A DNA stretch of 64,000 nt, taken from NCBI RefSeq assembly GCF_000369525.1, contig NZ_KB850072.1, positions 556,760-620,759 on the forward strand, read 5' to 3'. Made by a program: the position numbers and the translations under genes. Origin of the DNA: Acinetobacter higginsii (GTDB lineage Bacteria; Pseudomonadota; Gammaproteobacteria; Pseudomonadales; Moraxellaceae). The notes beneath the pieces are model-generated. The model made no database searches and was not told the origin of the DNA. It was given only the letters and a program-made list of their open reading frames with translations. Positions 29,210 to 38,376 of the stretch are shown one piece after another (position 1 is the stretch's first letter; each line of letters starts with the position of its first letter).

Positions 29210-29235
29210 CGCATTCTCGGAACAGTTGAATCAGA

Positions 29236-29256
29236 CTAGTTGCATTTTAAAACTAG
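29236..29256. promoter_or_regulatory. Candidate operator between hxlR-type regulator and MFS gene
   Basis: Inverted repeat CTAGTT (29236-29241) ... AACTAG (29251-29256) in the 96-bp divergent region. A looser repeat GTTCAA...TTGAAAC lies around 29267-29291. Inferred to be the HxlR-type binding region. Confidence 0.45.
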
Positions 29257-29305
29257 ATCGCTTATGGTTCAAGTAGTTTTAATTTGAAACTGGTTTGGTG
29301 CTGCG

Positions 29306-30529
29306 ATGAATAGTCCCTGTACATCGGCTTTATCACAAAATGAAAAGCATTGTTTAATCCAGTCCAAAAAATTGCCGACCCGTTTGGTGTGGCTATTTGC
29401 CATTGCAAGTGGTCTGAGTGTTGCCAATGTTTATTATGCGCAACCATTGCTTGATGCAATTGCAACGGATTTGGCAATCAGTTATGCCGCTGTTGGCAGT
29501 GTCATTCTCGTGACTCAACTGGGTTGTGCGATCGCTTTATTGTTGTTAGTTCCATTGGGAGATCGAGTCGATCGTAGACGATTAATGCTATTACAGCTAT
29601 TCGGATTGGTGCTTGCATTGACTGCTGTAAGTATCACTAAAACGGCTGTAGGCATATTTGCAAGTATGTTTGCTGTTGGCATGTTAGGGACTGCCATGAC
29701 GCAGGGACTGATTGCCTATGCTGCAAGTGTTGCCGAATCCAATGAGCGTGGATATGTCGTAGGTACAGCACAAAGTGGCGTGTTTATCGGATTGTTATTA
29801 GCACGTGTTTTTGCTGGAGGTGTGAGCGATTTAGCTGGATGGAGGAGCGTATATTTTTGTGCAGCCACACTGATGTTGATGATTGCATTCCCGCTTTGGA
29901 AATCCTTGCCAGTACGATCCAATACACAGAATATGTTGGCTTATCCTCGTTTGATTTTGTCGATGTTAAGTTTGCTTTATCACAATAAACTATTACAAAT
30001 ACGAGGCATATTGGCATTGCTGATGTTTGCAGTGTTTAATATTTTTTGGAGTGCACTGGCTTTATTGTTGAGTTCCCCTCCTTATCAGTATTCCCATACC
30101 GCTATTGGTGCATTTGGTTTGGTTGGGGCACTGGGGGCATTAATGGCTACAAAAGCTGGACAATGGGCAGATCAAGGCTTTGCACAAAGAACCAGTGCAT
30201 TTGCCTTGCTCATCATCTTATTGTCTTGGTTGGCATTCGCTCAAATGGAATATTCAATTGTGGCATTAATCATCGGTATTTTATTACTGGATCTGGGCGG
30301 GCAAGCTTTACATGTCACCAATCAAAGTATGATCTTGCAAACTGGACAGGACAATCAAAGCCGCTTAATTGGACTGTATATGTTGTTCTATGCCGCAGGC
30401 AGTGGATTAGGAGCAATCACTACAACCATCACCTATGCAAAAGCGGGATGGTATGGCGTTTGTCTACTGGGTGCCTGCGGAAGTCTAATGCCATTATTAT
30501 TTTGGTACTTAACGCGGCATGCTAAATAG
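29306..30529 (+). CDS. MFS transporter (drug efflux type)
   Basis: 407 residues, twelve predicted membrane helices. The loop-2 motif is GDRVDRRRLM, preceded by SVANVYYAQPLLDAIATDL, which is typical of a YnfM/YgaY-like group of 12-helix exporters often paired with HxlR or LysR regulators. The substrate is unknown. It is divergent from the HxlR gene, which probably represses it. It could be an importer, but the partner regulator and the sequence group favour efflux. Confidence 0.82.
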   Translation: MNSPCTSALSQNEKHCLIQSKKLPTRLVWLFAIASGLSVANVYYAQPLLDAIATDLAISYAAVGSVILVTQLGCAIALLLLVPLGDRVDRRRLMLLQLFGLVLALTAVSITKTAVGIFASMFAVGMLGTAMTQGLIAYAASVAESNERGYVVGTAQSGVFIGLLLARVFAGGVSDLAGWRSVYFCAATLMLMIAFPLWKSLPVRSNTQNMLAYPRLILSMLSLLYHNKLLQIRGILALLMFAVFNIFWSALALLLSSPPYQYSHTAIGAFGLVGALGALMATKAGQWADQGFAQRTSAFALLIILLSWLAFAQMEYSIVALIIGILLLDLGGQALHVTNQSMILQTGQDNQSRLIGLYMLFYAAGSGLGAITTTITYAKAGWYGVCLLGACGSLMPLLFWYLTRHAK

Positions 30530-30599
30530 TCATTAGACACTATGTAGAAACATCAGGTGAATTGAGAGATATTAAAATCAGCATCAACATTATCGTAAA

Positions 30600-31478
30600 T
30601 CACTCAATCCCGACCACAGTCGTAATATACGCTGTTACCATGAGAATCACAAAGCCTAGAGACATTTCAAACAAAATGGCATAACCCAATTGTTTGGCAA
30701 ATTGGGGTTGTTGCAAACGTGGGGTGAAATACCATTTATTAAATGCAGCTAATAATAAAATGCTAAAAACAAATAACAGTTTAATGATAAAACCTTGTCC
30801 ATAAGGCGTTGTGAGGAGGGTATCAGCATCCTTAAACAACAGCAGGGCAATGCTGGCGCCACATGCAATTAAAATCACCACAATAAATGCCGCAATCCGC
30901 CCAAATAAATGCATAGCCTGTTTTAATGGCAGTCCACTGATGCTGTGGCTGATTTTCCATAAAGGATACAGTGATCCCATCCAGACAGCCATTAAAAGTA
31001 CATGGATGGTCAATAGCAGCTGGGCAAAAATGGATAAATTGGTCACATGACCCAGTTGAGAAAAACTATATACAATAAGCACTAAGGGTATAGCGAAGAA
31101 GATTCTCTCAAAGCTTCTGATACGGGTACTTTTTTGATGAAGTCTAACTAAAAGCAGTACAAGGATTAGTGCAAAGCTGACAATACGAATCAGATGAATA
31201 TGCCCCGTGGAGGTATTCAGCACAATATTGATATAGGTCAAATCAAACATGCCGAAGAGGCCGCTGTTTGCAAAGCTACCGATCAAAAGCAAGAAAGCTA
31301 ACGCGCTAGAGATCAATCCTAACACTGCACCCAATGTCATATATTGGACAATGGTACTTTTTATTGCACTATAACGGCCTAATAGGAAGTAGCAGAATGA
31401 ACCGCCAATGACCATAATCATGCCGAGATAAAGGCTTATTTTGTTAAACCAAGCGGCAAATATCCAATATTCAGACAT
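30600..31478 (-). CDS. copD: Copper resistance protein CopD family
   Basis: 292 residues with about eight membrane helices, the CopD domain. Conserved His residues lie inside membrane segments (STGHIHLIRIVSFAL; QLLLTIHVLLMAVWMGSLYPLW). CopD proteins work with periplasmic CopC in copper handling, most likely bringing copper across the inner membrane. copC lies 78 bp upstream on the same strand, so they form an operon. The other cop genes (copA/copB) are not in the window. Confidence 0.88.
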   Translation of the reverse strand: MSEYWIFAAWFNKISLYLGMIMVIGGSFCYFLLGRYSAIKSTIVQYMTLGAVLGLISSALAFLLLIGSFANSGLFGMFDLTYINIVLNTSTGHIHLIRIVSFALILVLLLVRLHQKSTRIRSFERIFFAIPLVLIVYSFSQLGHVTNLSIFAQLLLTIHVLLMAVWMGSLYPLWKISHSISGLPLKQAMHLFGRIAAFIVVILIACGASIALLLFKDADTLLTTPYGQGFIIKLLFVFSILLLAAFNKWYFTPRLQQPQFAKQLGYAILFEMSLGFVILMVTAYITTVVGIE

Positions 31479-31556
31479 TATTTTTATTCCTTGGGATGAA
31501 CAACTTACTCATTGATCGAGTTGGTAAATTGTTCATATCTCGTTATTAGCGATGTC

Positions 31557-31928
31557 TTATTTAAAGCTGAAACTATATTCACCATTCATGTTATGGCCGT
31601 CTTTGCCCATGGTGCTCCAAAGCACGGTATATTTGCCTTTTTTCAGTGTAGGGATGGCAATATCAAAGGTTTTTTTCAAGTCATGGCTGACTTTATAATT
31701 CAGCGGCAATTCTCGGCGTTGTTCATCTAACACTTGGATCTTCATTAACATCACCTCATCACCAAAATTAAGGCTTAGGTTTTTAGGTTGGGTTGAAACA
31801 ACGGTATTTGCAGCAGGGCTAGCACTGATCAAGCTGACATGAGCAAAGGCCGTGGATGTGGCGATGGTTAGGGTTGTACCGATGATCAGGTTGCGCAACA
31901 TGGTTTTACTGTTTTGTACAAGACTCAT
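31557..31928 (-). CDS. copC: Periplasmic copper-binding protein CopC
   Basis: 123 residues with a signal peptide ending TSTAFA, so the mature protein starts HVSLISASPAANTVV. The first residue is the copper-ligand His expected of CopC. Cu(II)-site residues occur later in STMGKDGHNMNGEYSFSF. The beta-barrel domain (CopC/YobA fold) is complete. ATG 31928 or the ninth-codon-downstream ATG (MLRNLIIG) could be the start. Operon with copD. Confidence 0.9.
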   Translation of the reverse strand: MSLVQNSKTMLRNLIIGTTLTIATSTAFAHVSLISASPAANTVVSTQPKNLSLNFGDEVMLMKIQVLDEQRRELPLNYKVSHDLKKTFDIAIPTLKKGKYTVLWSTMGKDGHNMNGEYSFSFK

Positions 31929-32046
31929 TTCTTATCCTCTTTAAAGCATGATGTATGGGAAATGGCACAATCAGCGCCATTTGCTTTCATGTTTGATTAT
32001 CCAAGCAGCATCAGTACTTCTACGCGACAGGAAAATTACCTTTTTG

Positions 32047-33234
32047 TCATTTTGATGGTTGCATGCTTGGCTTAAGGCTACGAATCACAATCGGCAGCAC
32101 AAGCAGATAAATCACGGCCACGCTTAACCAGATTGCACCTGGCCATTTAGCTTGCAATTGAAAATACAGTGTAGAGAACAATAGGGGGGCAAACATTGAG
32201 GCCAAACTGATTGTCGATGCAATAATGCCTTGAAACTGTCCTTGTTGTTCAAGTGAGACTTTTTGTGAAGCTAGGGCTTGTAAAGAGGGGGTACCAATAC
32301 TGCCTAGGGCGAAAATTGGCATGATGGCAAAAATCATCCAGCCTTGCTGAGCAAAGGCCATCACTACTAATGCGATACAGCTACAGCTCATCCCGATGAA
32401 GATTGTATTTCGATTACCGAAGTATCTTGAGGCATGCTGAGGAATAAAAGCCTGAACCAGCATTTGGCATAAACCAAACATGCCTAAAGAAAGACCGATC
32501 CAGAAAGTATTCCATTGAAAGGCGGCATGCCCCCATAAAGTCCAGCAAACTGCATAGGCTTCACCTGTGGCACTAAAGATAAAAAAAGTGGCAATTAAGG
32601 GAACTACATTCGGGATCGACCGAAGTGATGCAAAAGCTTTAAATGGATTAAGTGTTGCTACAGATTTTTTTGAAAGATCTGCTGTTTTTGATTCAGGTAG
32701 CGCCCAATAGGCCAATAAAAAGTTGAGACCTGTCAGTATGGCTGCAATCAAAAAGGGAAGCCTGAGCCAATATTCACCGAGCAACCCCCCAAGAATTGGC
32801 CCAATAATAAAACCTGCGCCAAACATCGCGCTCATAAGACCAAAGTATTTGGCACGCTGTTCTGGTTTTGAGATATCCACCAGATAAGCAGATGCAACAG
32901 ACATATTGGCACTGCTCATGCCTGCAATGATTCGCCCCATGAATAACAGTACGAGGCTATGAGAAAAGGTGAGCAATATATAGTTGATGGCCGATCCTGC
33001 CAGTGACAGCAGCAAAATTGGGCGCCGTCCAAACTTGTCACTTAATGTACCGAGCATGGGCGAAAAGATAAATTGCATGGCGGCATAGAGACTACCGAGC
33101 AGACCGATGTGCAGCGCAGTTTGGTGAGTATGGCTAATATTTTGAAGTAATGTGGGTAAAATTGGAAAAATAAGCCCGATACCAACAGCATCTAAAGCAA
33201 TGGTCGAAAAAATAATAAATAGAGAGCGATTCAT
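32047..33234 (-). CDS. TetA-like MFS efflux transporter
   Basis: 395 residues from ATG 33234 (MNRSLFIIFSTIALDAVGIGLIFPILPTLL); AGGA lies 6 bases before it. The frame continues to 33306, but that extension is polar and unlike the family. Twelve membrane helices. The conserved loop GTLSDKFGRRPILLLSL and the following RIIAGMSSANMSVASAYLVDIS are those of the class A-type tetracycline/H+ antiporters. No tetR gene is adjacent, so it may be an intrinsic pump of the TetA(41)/MdtG-like group and not an acquired resistance gene. Real substrate unknown. Confidence 0.8.
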   Translation of the reverse strand: MNRSLFIIFSTIALDAVGIGLIFPILPTLLQNISHTHQTALHIGLLGSLYAAMQFIFSPMLGTLSDKFGRRPILLLSLAGSAINYILLTFSHSLVLLFMGRIIAGMSSANMSVASAYLVDISKPEQRAKYFGLMSAMFGAGFIIGPILGGLLGEYWLRLPFLIAAILTGLNFLLAYWALPESKTADLSKKSVATLNPFKAFASLRSIPNVVPLIATFFIFSATGEAYAVCWTLWGHAAFQWNTFWIGLSLGMFGLCQMLVQAFIPQHASRYFGNRNTIFIGMSCSCIALVVMAFAQQGWMIFAIMPIFALGSIGTPSLQALASQKVSLEQQGQFQGIIASTISLASMFAPLLFSTLYFQLQAKWPGAIWLSVAVIYLLVLPIVIRSLKPSMQPSK

Positions 33235-33504
33235 AAAGCGTCCTATCGAAAAAGCAGGTACAGCAATGCTGCGAAAACCTGTTAACGATGCCTGATAACA
33301 ACTCAAGCCCTGATGAACGCTGACCGAATCTTAAAGATTGGGATATGTGTCGATAAGATATTTTTTAATGAAAAACTATCTGTATCAATTTTTCGCGGTT
33401 TTTTATCGTAACAATGAAGATGAATGAATATAACGATCCACACACCTGTTGAAAATTTTAGCACCTAACGGTGAAGAGAAACAAGATCATGCTTATTTAT
33501 GGGA

Positions 33505-33540
33505 GCAAATGCAGCAGGCTTGTTGGCATGCTGCATTTGC
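33505..33540. terminator. Large perfect hairpin after the fsr-like gene
   Basis: 12-bp perfect arms GCAAATGCAGCA (33505-33516) and TGCTGCATTTGC (33529-33540) around a 12-nt loop, 11 bp beyond the stop codon of the leftward MFS gene. T-tract poor on the minus strand; it may act as a terminator or as an mRNA 3'-end stabiliser. Confidence 0.6.
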
Positions 33541-33551
33541 TGAGGAAATAA

Positions 33552-34775
33552 TTATTTTTTGGTATTCGGCAATAACGCTGTGATAAAACCTAACAGTGGT
33601 AGGAACGAGCAGAGCTTATACACCCATACAATGCCATGGGTATCGGCTAAATGACCAAGACCTGCTGCGCCAATTCCACCAATACCGAACATAAGACCAA
33701 ACATCAAACCAGCAACCATACCGACACGACCAGGTACCGCTTCTTGTGCATAGACCACTAAGGCAGAGAAAGCCGAGGACATGACTAAACCAATAATAAT
33801 GACCAGAATTGCCGTGCCAGTTAAGCCGACATAAGGCAACATCAGCGCAAATGGAGCAATGCCTAAGAATGACACCCAAATCACAACGTTACGGCCAATC
33901 CGATCGCCCACAGGTCCACCCGCAAAAGTACCGAGTGCTACTGCGCCTAAAAATATAAATAGATACAGCTGAGAGGTCTGAATCGAAACATTAAAGCGTT
34001 CAATCAGGTAGAAAGTGAAATAATTGGTAATGGCCGCGATATAGATAAACTTGGCAAACATCAACACACAAATCACGGCCATGGCCTGAATCACTTGTTT
34101 ACGGGTCAAGGTCGAAATGGCAGGTTGACTGGCAACACGCTGCACAGGTGCCTGCTTGATGACCCATTTGGTGACGCGTAATAAAACAAATATGGCCAAA
34201 GCAGCAACCAAAACAAATAAACCAATCGCCCCTTGTCCATTCGGGATAATCACAGCCGCAGCCATTAATGGCCCAATCGCAGAACCAGTATTGCCGCCAA
34301 CCTGAAACATGGATTGGGCGGTACCAAAACGCCCACCCGATGCGGTACGGGCGATGCGAGAGGCTTCTGGGTGGAAGGTCGATGAGCCCACCCCAATGAG
34401 TGCAGCAGCAAACAATAAGCCTTGAAAGCTTGCTGCAATTGCCATCAAACCAATACCAAGCAGTGTGGCTGCCATGCCTAAAGGTAATAAATAGGGTTTT
34501 GGATGCTTATCGGTATATAGGCCAATCCAAGGTTGTAATAAAGAGGCGGTGATTTGATAAACCAAGGCAATCCAGCCAATTTCAGCAAAACTTAAAGAAA
34601 ATTCGGCCTTTAACATCGGATAACTTGCAGTGACCACGGCTTGAATCGAATCATTTAGCAGATGGGCAAACGCCACTGCGCCGACAACGCGTATTACGAA
34701 CTTCTGGGGTTGATCATTCGGTGGAAATTGCGCTTGTGGAAATGCATTCTCAAGAGTGCCTGTATTGCTTGCCAT
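33552..34775 (-). CDS. fsr: Fosmidomycin-resistance-type MFS transporter (Fsr family)
   Basis: 407 residues, twelve membrane helices. VGAVAFAHLLNDSIQAVVTASYPMLKAEFSLSFAEIGWIALVYQI and GVGSSTFHPEASRIARTASGGRFGTAQSMFQVGGNTGSAIGPL are characteristic of the Fsr group of exporters. The E. coli homologue extrudes fosmidomycin when overproduced; the natural substrate is not known. It is divergent from an AraC-type regulator 141 bp away, which may activate it. Confidence 0.85.
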   Translation of the reverse strand: MASNTGTLENAFPQAQFPPNDQPQKFVIRVVGAVAFAHLLNDSIQAVVTASYPMLKAEFSLSFAEIGWIALVYQITASLLQPWIGLYTDKHPKPYLLPLGMAATLLGIGLMAIAASFQGLLFAAALIGVGSSTFHPEASRIARTASGGRFGTAQSMFQVGGNTGSAIGPLMAAAVIIPNGQGAIGLFVLVAALAIFVLLRVTKWVIKQAPVQRVASQPAISTLTRKQVIQAMAVICVLMFAKFIYIAAITNYFTFYLIERFNVSIQTSQLYLFIFLGAVALGTFAGGPVGDRIGRNVVIWVSFLGIAPFALMLPYVGLTGTAILVIIIGLVMSSAFSALVVYAQEAVPGRVGMVAGLMFGLMFGIGGIGAAGLGHLADTHGIVWVYKLCSFLPLLGFITALLPNTKK

Positions 34776-34916
34776 GATTGCTCCAACACGTTGTATCAGC
34801 TTAAGTGGTGATGCTGAAAGAGGTTTGTTTTTCAGTGCATTTATCCTAAACTGAACAGAAATCGGCCCACAATCATATTTGGGACAGATAGTATCGAGTT
34901 CAGGCCATTTTCAGGG

Positions 34917-35702
34917 ATGAGGGCAATGCGCAATATTCAGGTCAATGATTTTCAGGATGTGCCGCGGAATGTGATGGCAACGGGCAATGACTATCCAGAT
35001 GGTCATCTTCTGCCGAGCCATCGACATCGCAGAGGTCAATGTCTATATGCCATTACAGGGGTACTTACGGTGATCACCCATACAGGCAGTTGGGTAGTGC
35101 CACCGAAACGCGCGCTTTGGATTCCTGCAGGGATTGACCATGAAGTGCATATGGGCGGGATCACCAAAACACGCAGTGCCTATATTCTTCCACAAGCTGC
35201 AATACAGGCAGATTTACCCAGCCATTGTGCAGTGATCAACGTATCGCCGTTATTGCATGAGCTACTGTCTACCGCAGTTGATCTCCCTGCGGAATATGAC
35301 TTTGGGGGGAGGGATGATTATTTGATGCGTTTAATTATTGAAGAAATTGCGCTGATGCCTGAACTGCCTTTAAATGCGCCCTTACCACAAGAGCCGCGTT
35401 TAGCTGCCTTGTGTCTGCAATTGTTGAAGACACCGAGTCTGGAAGATGATCTTGATCATATTGCAGCGCAGGTGGGGATGAGTCGCCGTAATTTCACCCG
35501 AATTTTTCGGCAACAAACCGGGATGAGTTTTAGTAATTGGCGGCAGCAAGCCTGTTTACTCAATGCGTTGACCCGAATGGAATTGGGCCAATCCATTACC
35601 AGTGTGGCAATGGAGTTGGGTTATAGCAGCAGTAGTGCTTTTACCGCAGCCTTCAAACGTTCTTTGGGCGTGGCGCCACGTTTTTATTTACAAGGAAAAT
35701 AA
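34917..35702 (+). CDS. AraC-family regulator with N-terminal cupin
   Basis: 261 residues. The N-terminal cupin (residues ~20-100; GHLLPSHRHRRGQCLYAITG, PPKRALWIPAGIDHEVHMGG) would bind a small ligand. The C-terminal ~100 residues have two helix-turn-helix units ending SITSVAMELGYSSSSAFTAAFKRSLGVAPRFY, the AraC signature. The layout resembles E. coli NimR, which controls a divergent MFS pump, and here too an MFS gene (fsr type) is divergent. Start could also be ATG 34926. Confidence 0.85.
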   Translation: MRAMRNIQVNDFQDVPRNVMATGNDYPDGHLLPSHRHRRGQCLYAITGVLTVITHTGSWVVPPKRALWIPAGIDHEVHMGGITKTRSAYILPQAAIQADLPSHCAVINVSPLLHELLSTAVDLPAEYDFGGRDDYLMRLIIEEIALMPELPLNAPLPQEPRLAALCLQLLKTPSLEDDLDHIAAQVGMSRRNFTRIFRQQTGMSFSNWRQQACLLNALTRMELGQSITSVAMELGYSSSSAFTAAFKRSLGVAPRFYLQGK

Positions 35703-35801
35703 GCAAGGAATTGGCAGAATTGTGTTAATTTAGTTTGAATAACGGCCATTATTTCGCTTTCGCTTATCATGGTTGATGAACACTATTTATACGATAATAT
35801 T

Positions 35802-36953
35802 ATGATTTCATTATTAAAACGCTTAGCTTTATCTCATCAAGGTTTAGAACAAAATAATAAATTTGGTGAGGGCTTATCTGGAACACAACAAGCGATTGAA
35901 CATCTGGGTTATGTGCAAATAGATACCATTTCCGTGGTGGAACGTGCCCATCATCATGTGCTGTGGAGTCGGGTGCCGAATTATCAATTGGGTCATTTAA
36001 ATCAACTGGTACAAGATCAGCTTGTTTTTGAGCATTGGGCGCATGCAGCGTCCTATTTACCGATGCGAGATTATCGCTATGCCATGCCGTTGATGAATTC
36101 AGTGCGTAATGGGGAAAGTCGTTACTTCTCAAGAGGCGATCAGCAACTGATGCAGGAGATTCTGGCGCAGGTGAAAGCTGAAGGCAGAATCCGACTTAGA
36201 AATATGGAAAAAGGCAAACGGGAAGGTGCTGCAGGTTGGTGGAATGCAGGGCCGAGCCGCAAGGCGATTGAGCAGTTATTCATGCAAGGCGATTTAATGA
36301 TCTGCGAACGCAATGGCATGGAAAAAGTCTATGATCTGACTGAACGTTGCATACCACAGGGCATTGATCTAAGCACACCGACTTTACAGGAATATGCACA
36401 TTATTTATTGGATACAGCCATACGTGCTCATGGCGTATTTACATGGAAGCAATTACTGCATTTGAAAACCAATAAGGATTTACGTGAAATCATGCGTAAA
36501 TTACTTGATGAACAGATTGATGCAGGCGTGATCAAGCTGATTAGGCTTGAAAATGGACAAACGATTTATGTGGCCAGCGCCGTGTTAGCCCATGAACCGA
36601 ACATCCAAGCGGAGGTCAAAATATTGTCTCCTTTCGATAATCTGGTGATTCATCGTGAACGTTTAAGCAGCTTGTTTGGATTTGATTATCGCATTGAATG
36701 TTATGTGCCTGCAGCCAAAAGACAATATGGTTATTTCTGCTTACCGCTGCTTTATGTGGATGATTTTGTAGGGCAAATTGATTGTAAAGTGCATCGTCGT
36801 GAAAAGCGATTAGAAGTAATTAGTTTGCATGTGCAAGAGGCTAAACTACAGGATCGAGATTCATTTTTGCTTGCACTCAAACGAGAGTTACAACGTTTCG
36901 CCCAGTTTAATCAATGTACGAGTATTGACCTAGATAAGATTAAGTTAGGATAG
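35802..36953 (+). CDS. ycaQ: YcaQ/AlkX-family DNA glycosylase (HTH_42 domain)
   Basis: 383 residues from ATG 35802 (MISLLKRLALSHQGLEQN); ATG 35769 adds eleven residues. The protein is built of winged-helix units. The family's QxD catalytic motif appears as YVQIDTISVVERAHHHVLWSR. In E. coli, YcaQ removes bulky N-alkyl adducts and unhooks interstrand crosslinks from DNA. FEHWAHAASYLPMRDYRY and ILSPFDNLVIHRERLSSLFGFDYRIECYVPAAKRQYGY are further family hallmarks. Single gene after the AraC regulator, separated by a short gap. Confidence 0.88.
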   Translation: MISLLKRLALSHQGLEQNNKFGEGLSGTQQAIEHLGYVQIDTISVVERAHHHVLWSRVPNYQLGHLNQLVQDQLVFEHWAHAASYLPMRDYRYAMPLMNSVRNGESRYFSRGDQQLMQEILAQVKAEGRIRLRNMEKGKREGAAGWWNAGPSRKAIEQLFMQGDLMICERNGMEKVYDLTERCIPQGIDLSTPTLQEYAHYLLDTAIRAHGVFTWKQLLHLKTNKDLREIMRKLLDEQIDAGVIKLIRLENGQTIYVASAVLAHEPNIQAEVKILSPFDNLVIHRERLSSLFGFDYRIECYVPAAKRQYGYFCLPLLYVDDFVGQIDCKVHRREKRLEVISLHVQEAKLQDRDSFLLALKRELQRFAQFNQCTSIDLDKIKLG

Positions 36954-37004
36954 GGCGAGTCATCAAACTTTGATGCCCGCCGTTTTCTCAGTAGTGACTT
37001 ATCC

Positions 37005-38195
37005 TTAGAACGCTGCTATTCCTGTTTGGGCACGACCTAAGATCAAAGCATGCACATCATGGGTGCCTTCATAGGTATTCACAACTTCAAGATTGACCAG
37101 ATGGCGGGCGACACCAAATTCATCACTAATTCCATTTCCACCCAACATATCTCGCGCCAAACGGGCAATCTCCAAGGCCTTACCACAATTATTGCGTTTA
37201 ATTAGAGAGGTTGCTTCCACTGAGGCAATGCCATCATCTTTCATTCGACCAAAACGAAGTGCGAGTTGTAAACCGAGCGCAATTTCGGTTTGCATATCTG
37301 CCAACTTTTTTTGAATCAGTTGGTTGGCAGCCAGTGGCTTGCCAAACTGCTTTCGATCCAGTGTGTATTGACGGGCGGTGTGCCAACAAAATTCAGCTGC
37401 TCCCATGGCGCCCCAAGCAATACCATAACGGGCACTGTTTAAACAGGTGAAAGGGCCTTTTAAGCCACGAACCTCTGGAAATGCATTTTCTTCAGGCACA
37501 AAGACTTGATCCATCACAATTTCACCCGTAATAGACGCTCTTAAGCCGACTTTACCGTGAATTGCAGGTGCAGAAAGCCCTTGCCAACCTTTTTCTAAAA
37601 TAAAGCCACGAATCGGGCCGACATTTCCTTCAGGTGAAAGCTCTTTAGCCCACACCACAAATACATCCGCAATCGGACTGTTGGTAATCCACATCTTGGC
37701 GCCTGTTAAACGGTAGCCACCTGCTACTTTTTTGGCGCGACAGGCCATACTGCCTGGATCTGAACCGTGATCGGGTTCGGTTAGACCAAAACAGCCAATC
37801 CATTCACCTGACGCAAGTTTGGGTAAATATTTTTGCTTTTGCTGTTCAGTCCCGAATTCATGAATGGGAACCATCACCAAAGAACTTTGCACACTGGCCA
37901 TTGAGCGATAGCCAGAGTCCACGCGTTCAATTTCACGGGCTATCAGTCCATAACTCACATAATTTAATCCTGCACCACCATATTGTTCTGGGATGGTGGG
38001 TCCGAGCAGCCCTAATTCACCCATTTCTCTAAAGATATGCGGATCGGTTGTTTCATGGCGGAATTGATCAAGCACCCGTGGCATTAACTGGTCTTGGCAG
38101 AATGCATGGGCTGTATCACGAATCATGCGCTCTTCTTCGCTTAGTTGTTGCTCAATTAAAAATGGATCATCCCAGCGAAATTCAACACGGCTCAT
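37005..38195 (-). CDS. gcdH: Glutaryl-CoA dehydrogenase
   Basis: 396 residues, acyl-CoA dehydrogenase fold. It oxidises and decarboxylates glutaryl-CoA to crotonyl-CoA using FAD, in lysine/tryptophan/glutarate breakdown. Group-specific features are [33 protein letters not shown], and the catalytic Glu in [35 protein letters not shown]-type N-terminus is present. Leftward. It follows the large 2-oxoacid oxidoreductase gene in the same direction, with a ~180-bp gap. Confidence 0.92.
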   Translation of the reverse strand: MSRVEFRWDDPFLIEQQLSEEERMIRDTAHAFCQDQLMPRVLDQFRHETTDPHIFREMGELGLLGPTIPEQYGGAGLNYVSYGLIAREIERVDSGYRSMASVQSSLVMVPIHEFGTEQQKQKYLPKLASGEWIGCFGLTEPDHGSDPGSMACRAKKVAGGYRLTGAKMWITNSPIADVFVVWAKELSPEGNVGPIRGFILEKGWQGLSAPAIHGKVGLRASITGEIVMDQVFVPEENAFPEVRGLKGPFTCLNSARYGIAWGAMGAAEFCWHTARQYTLDRKQFGKPLAANQLIQKKLADMQTEIALGLQLALRFGRMKDDGIASVEATSLIKRNNCGKALEIARLARDMLGGNGISDEFGVARHLVNLEVVNTYEGTHDVHALILGRAQTGIAAF

Positions 38196-38376
38196 TCTTT
38201 ATTCCTTCATCATTGTTCTAGCAAGTTCTTATCATTTTTCTCGGCTGAGCTGTTTGGTGAGCTCAGCTTAAGTCGAAATACTTTAACTTATTTGGGATGT
38301 GCTGCAATTAAATTTTAATCAACTGACCAAGCATCTCCTCAGAAATTGGATCTGCTTAGTCAGTGACCTATAGGGC

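Noticed and set aside
32047-33234. TetA-like gene as an acquired tetracycline resistance determinant
   Set aside because: No tetR partner, no mobile element nearby and ordinary flanking genes; more likely an intrinsic pump.
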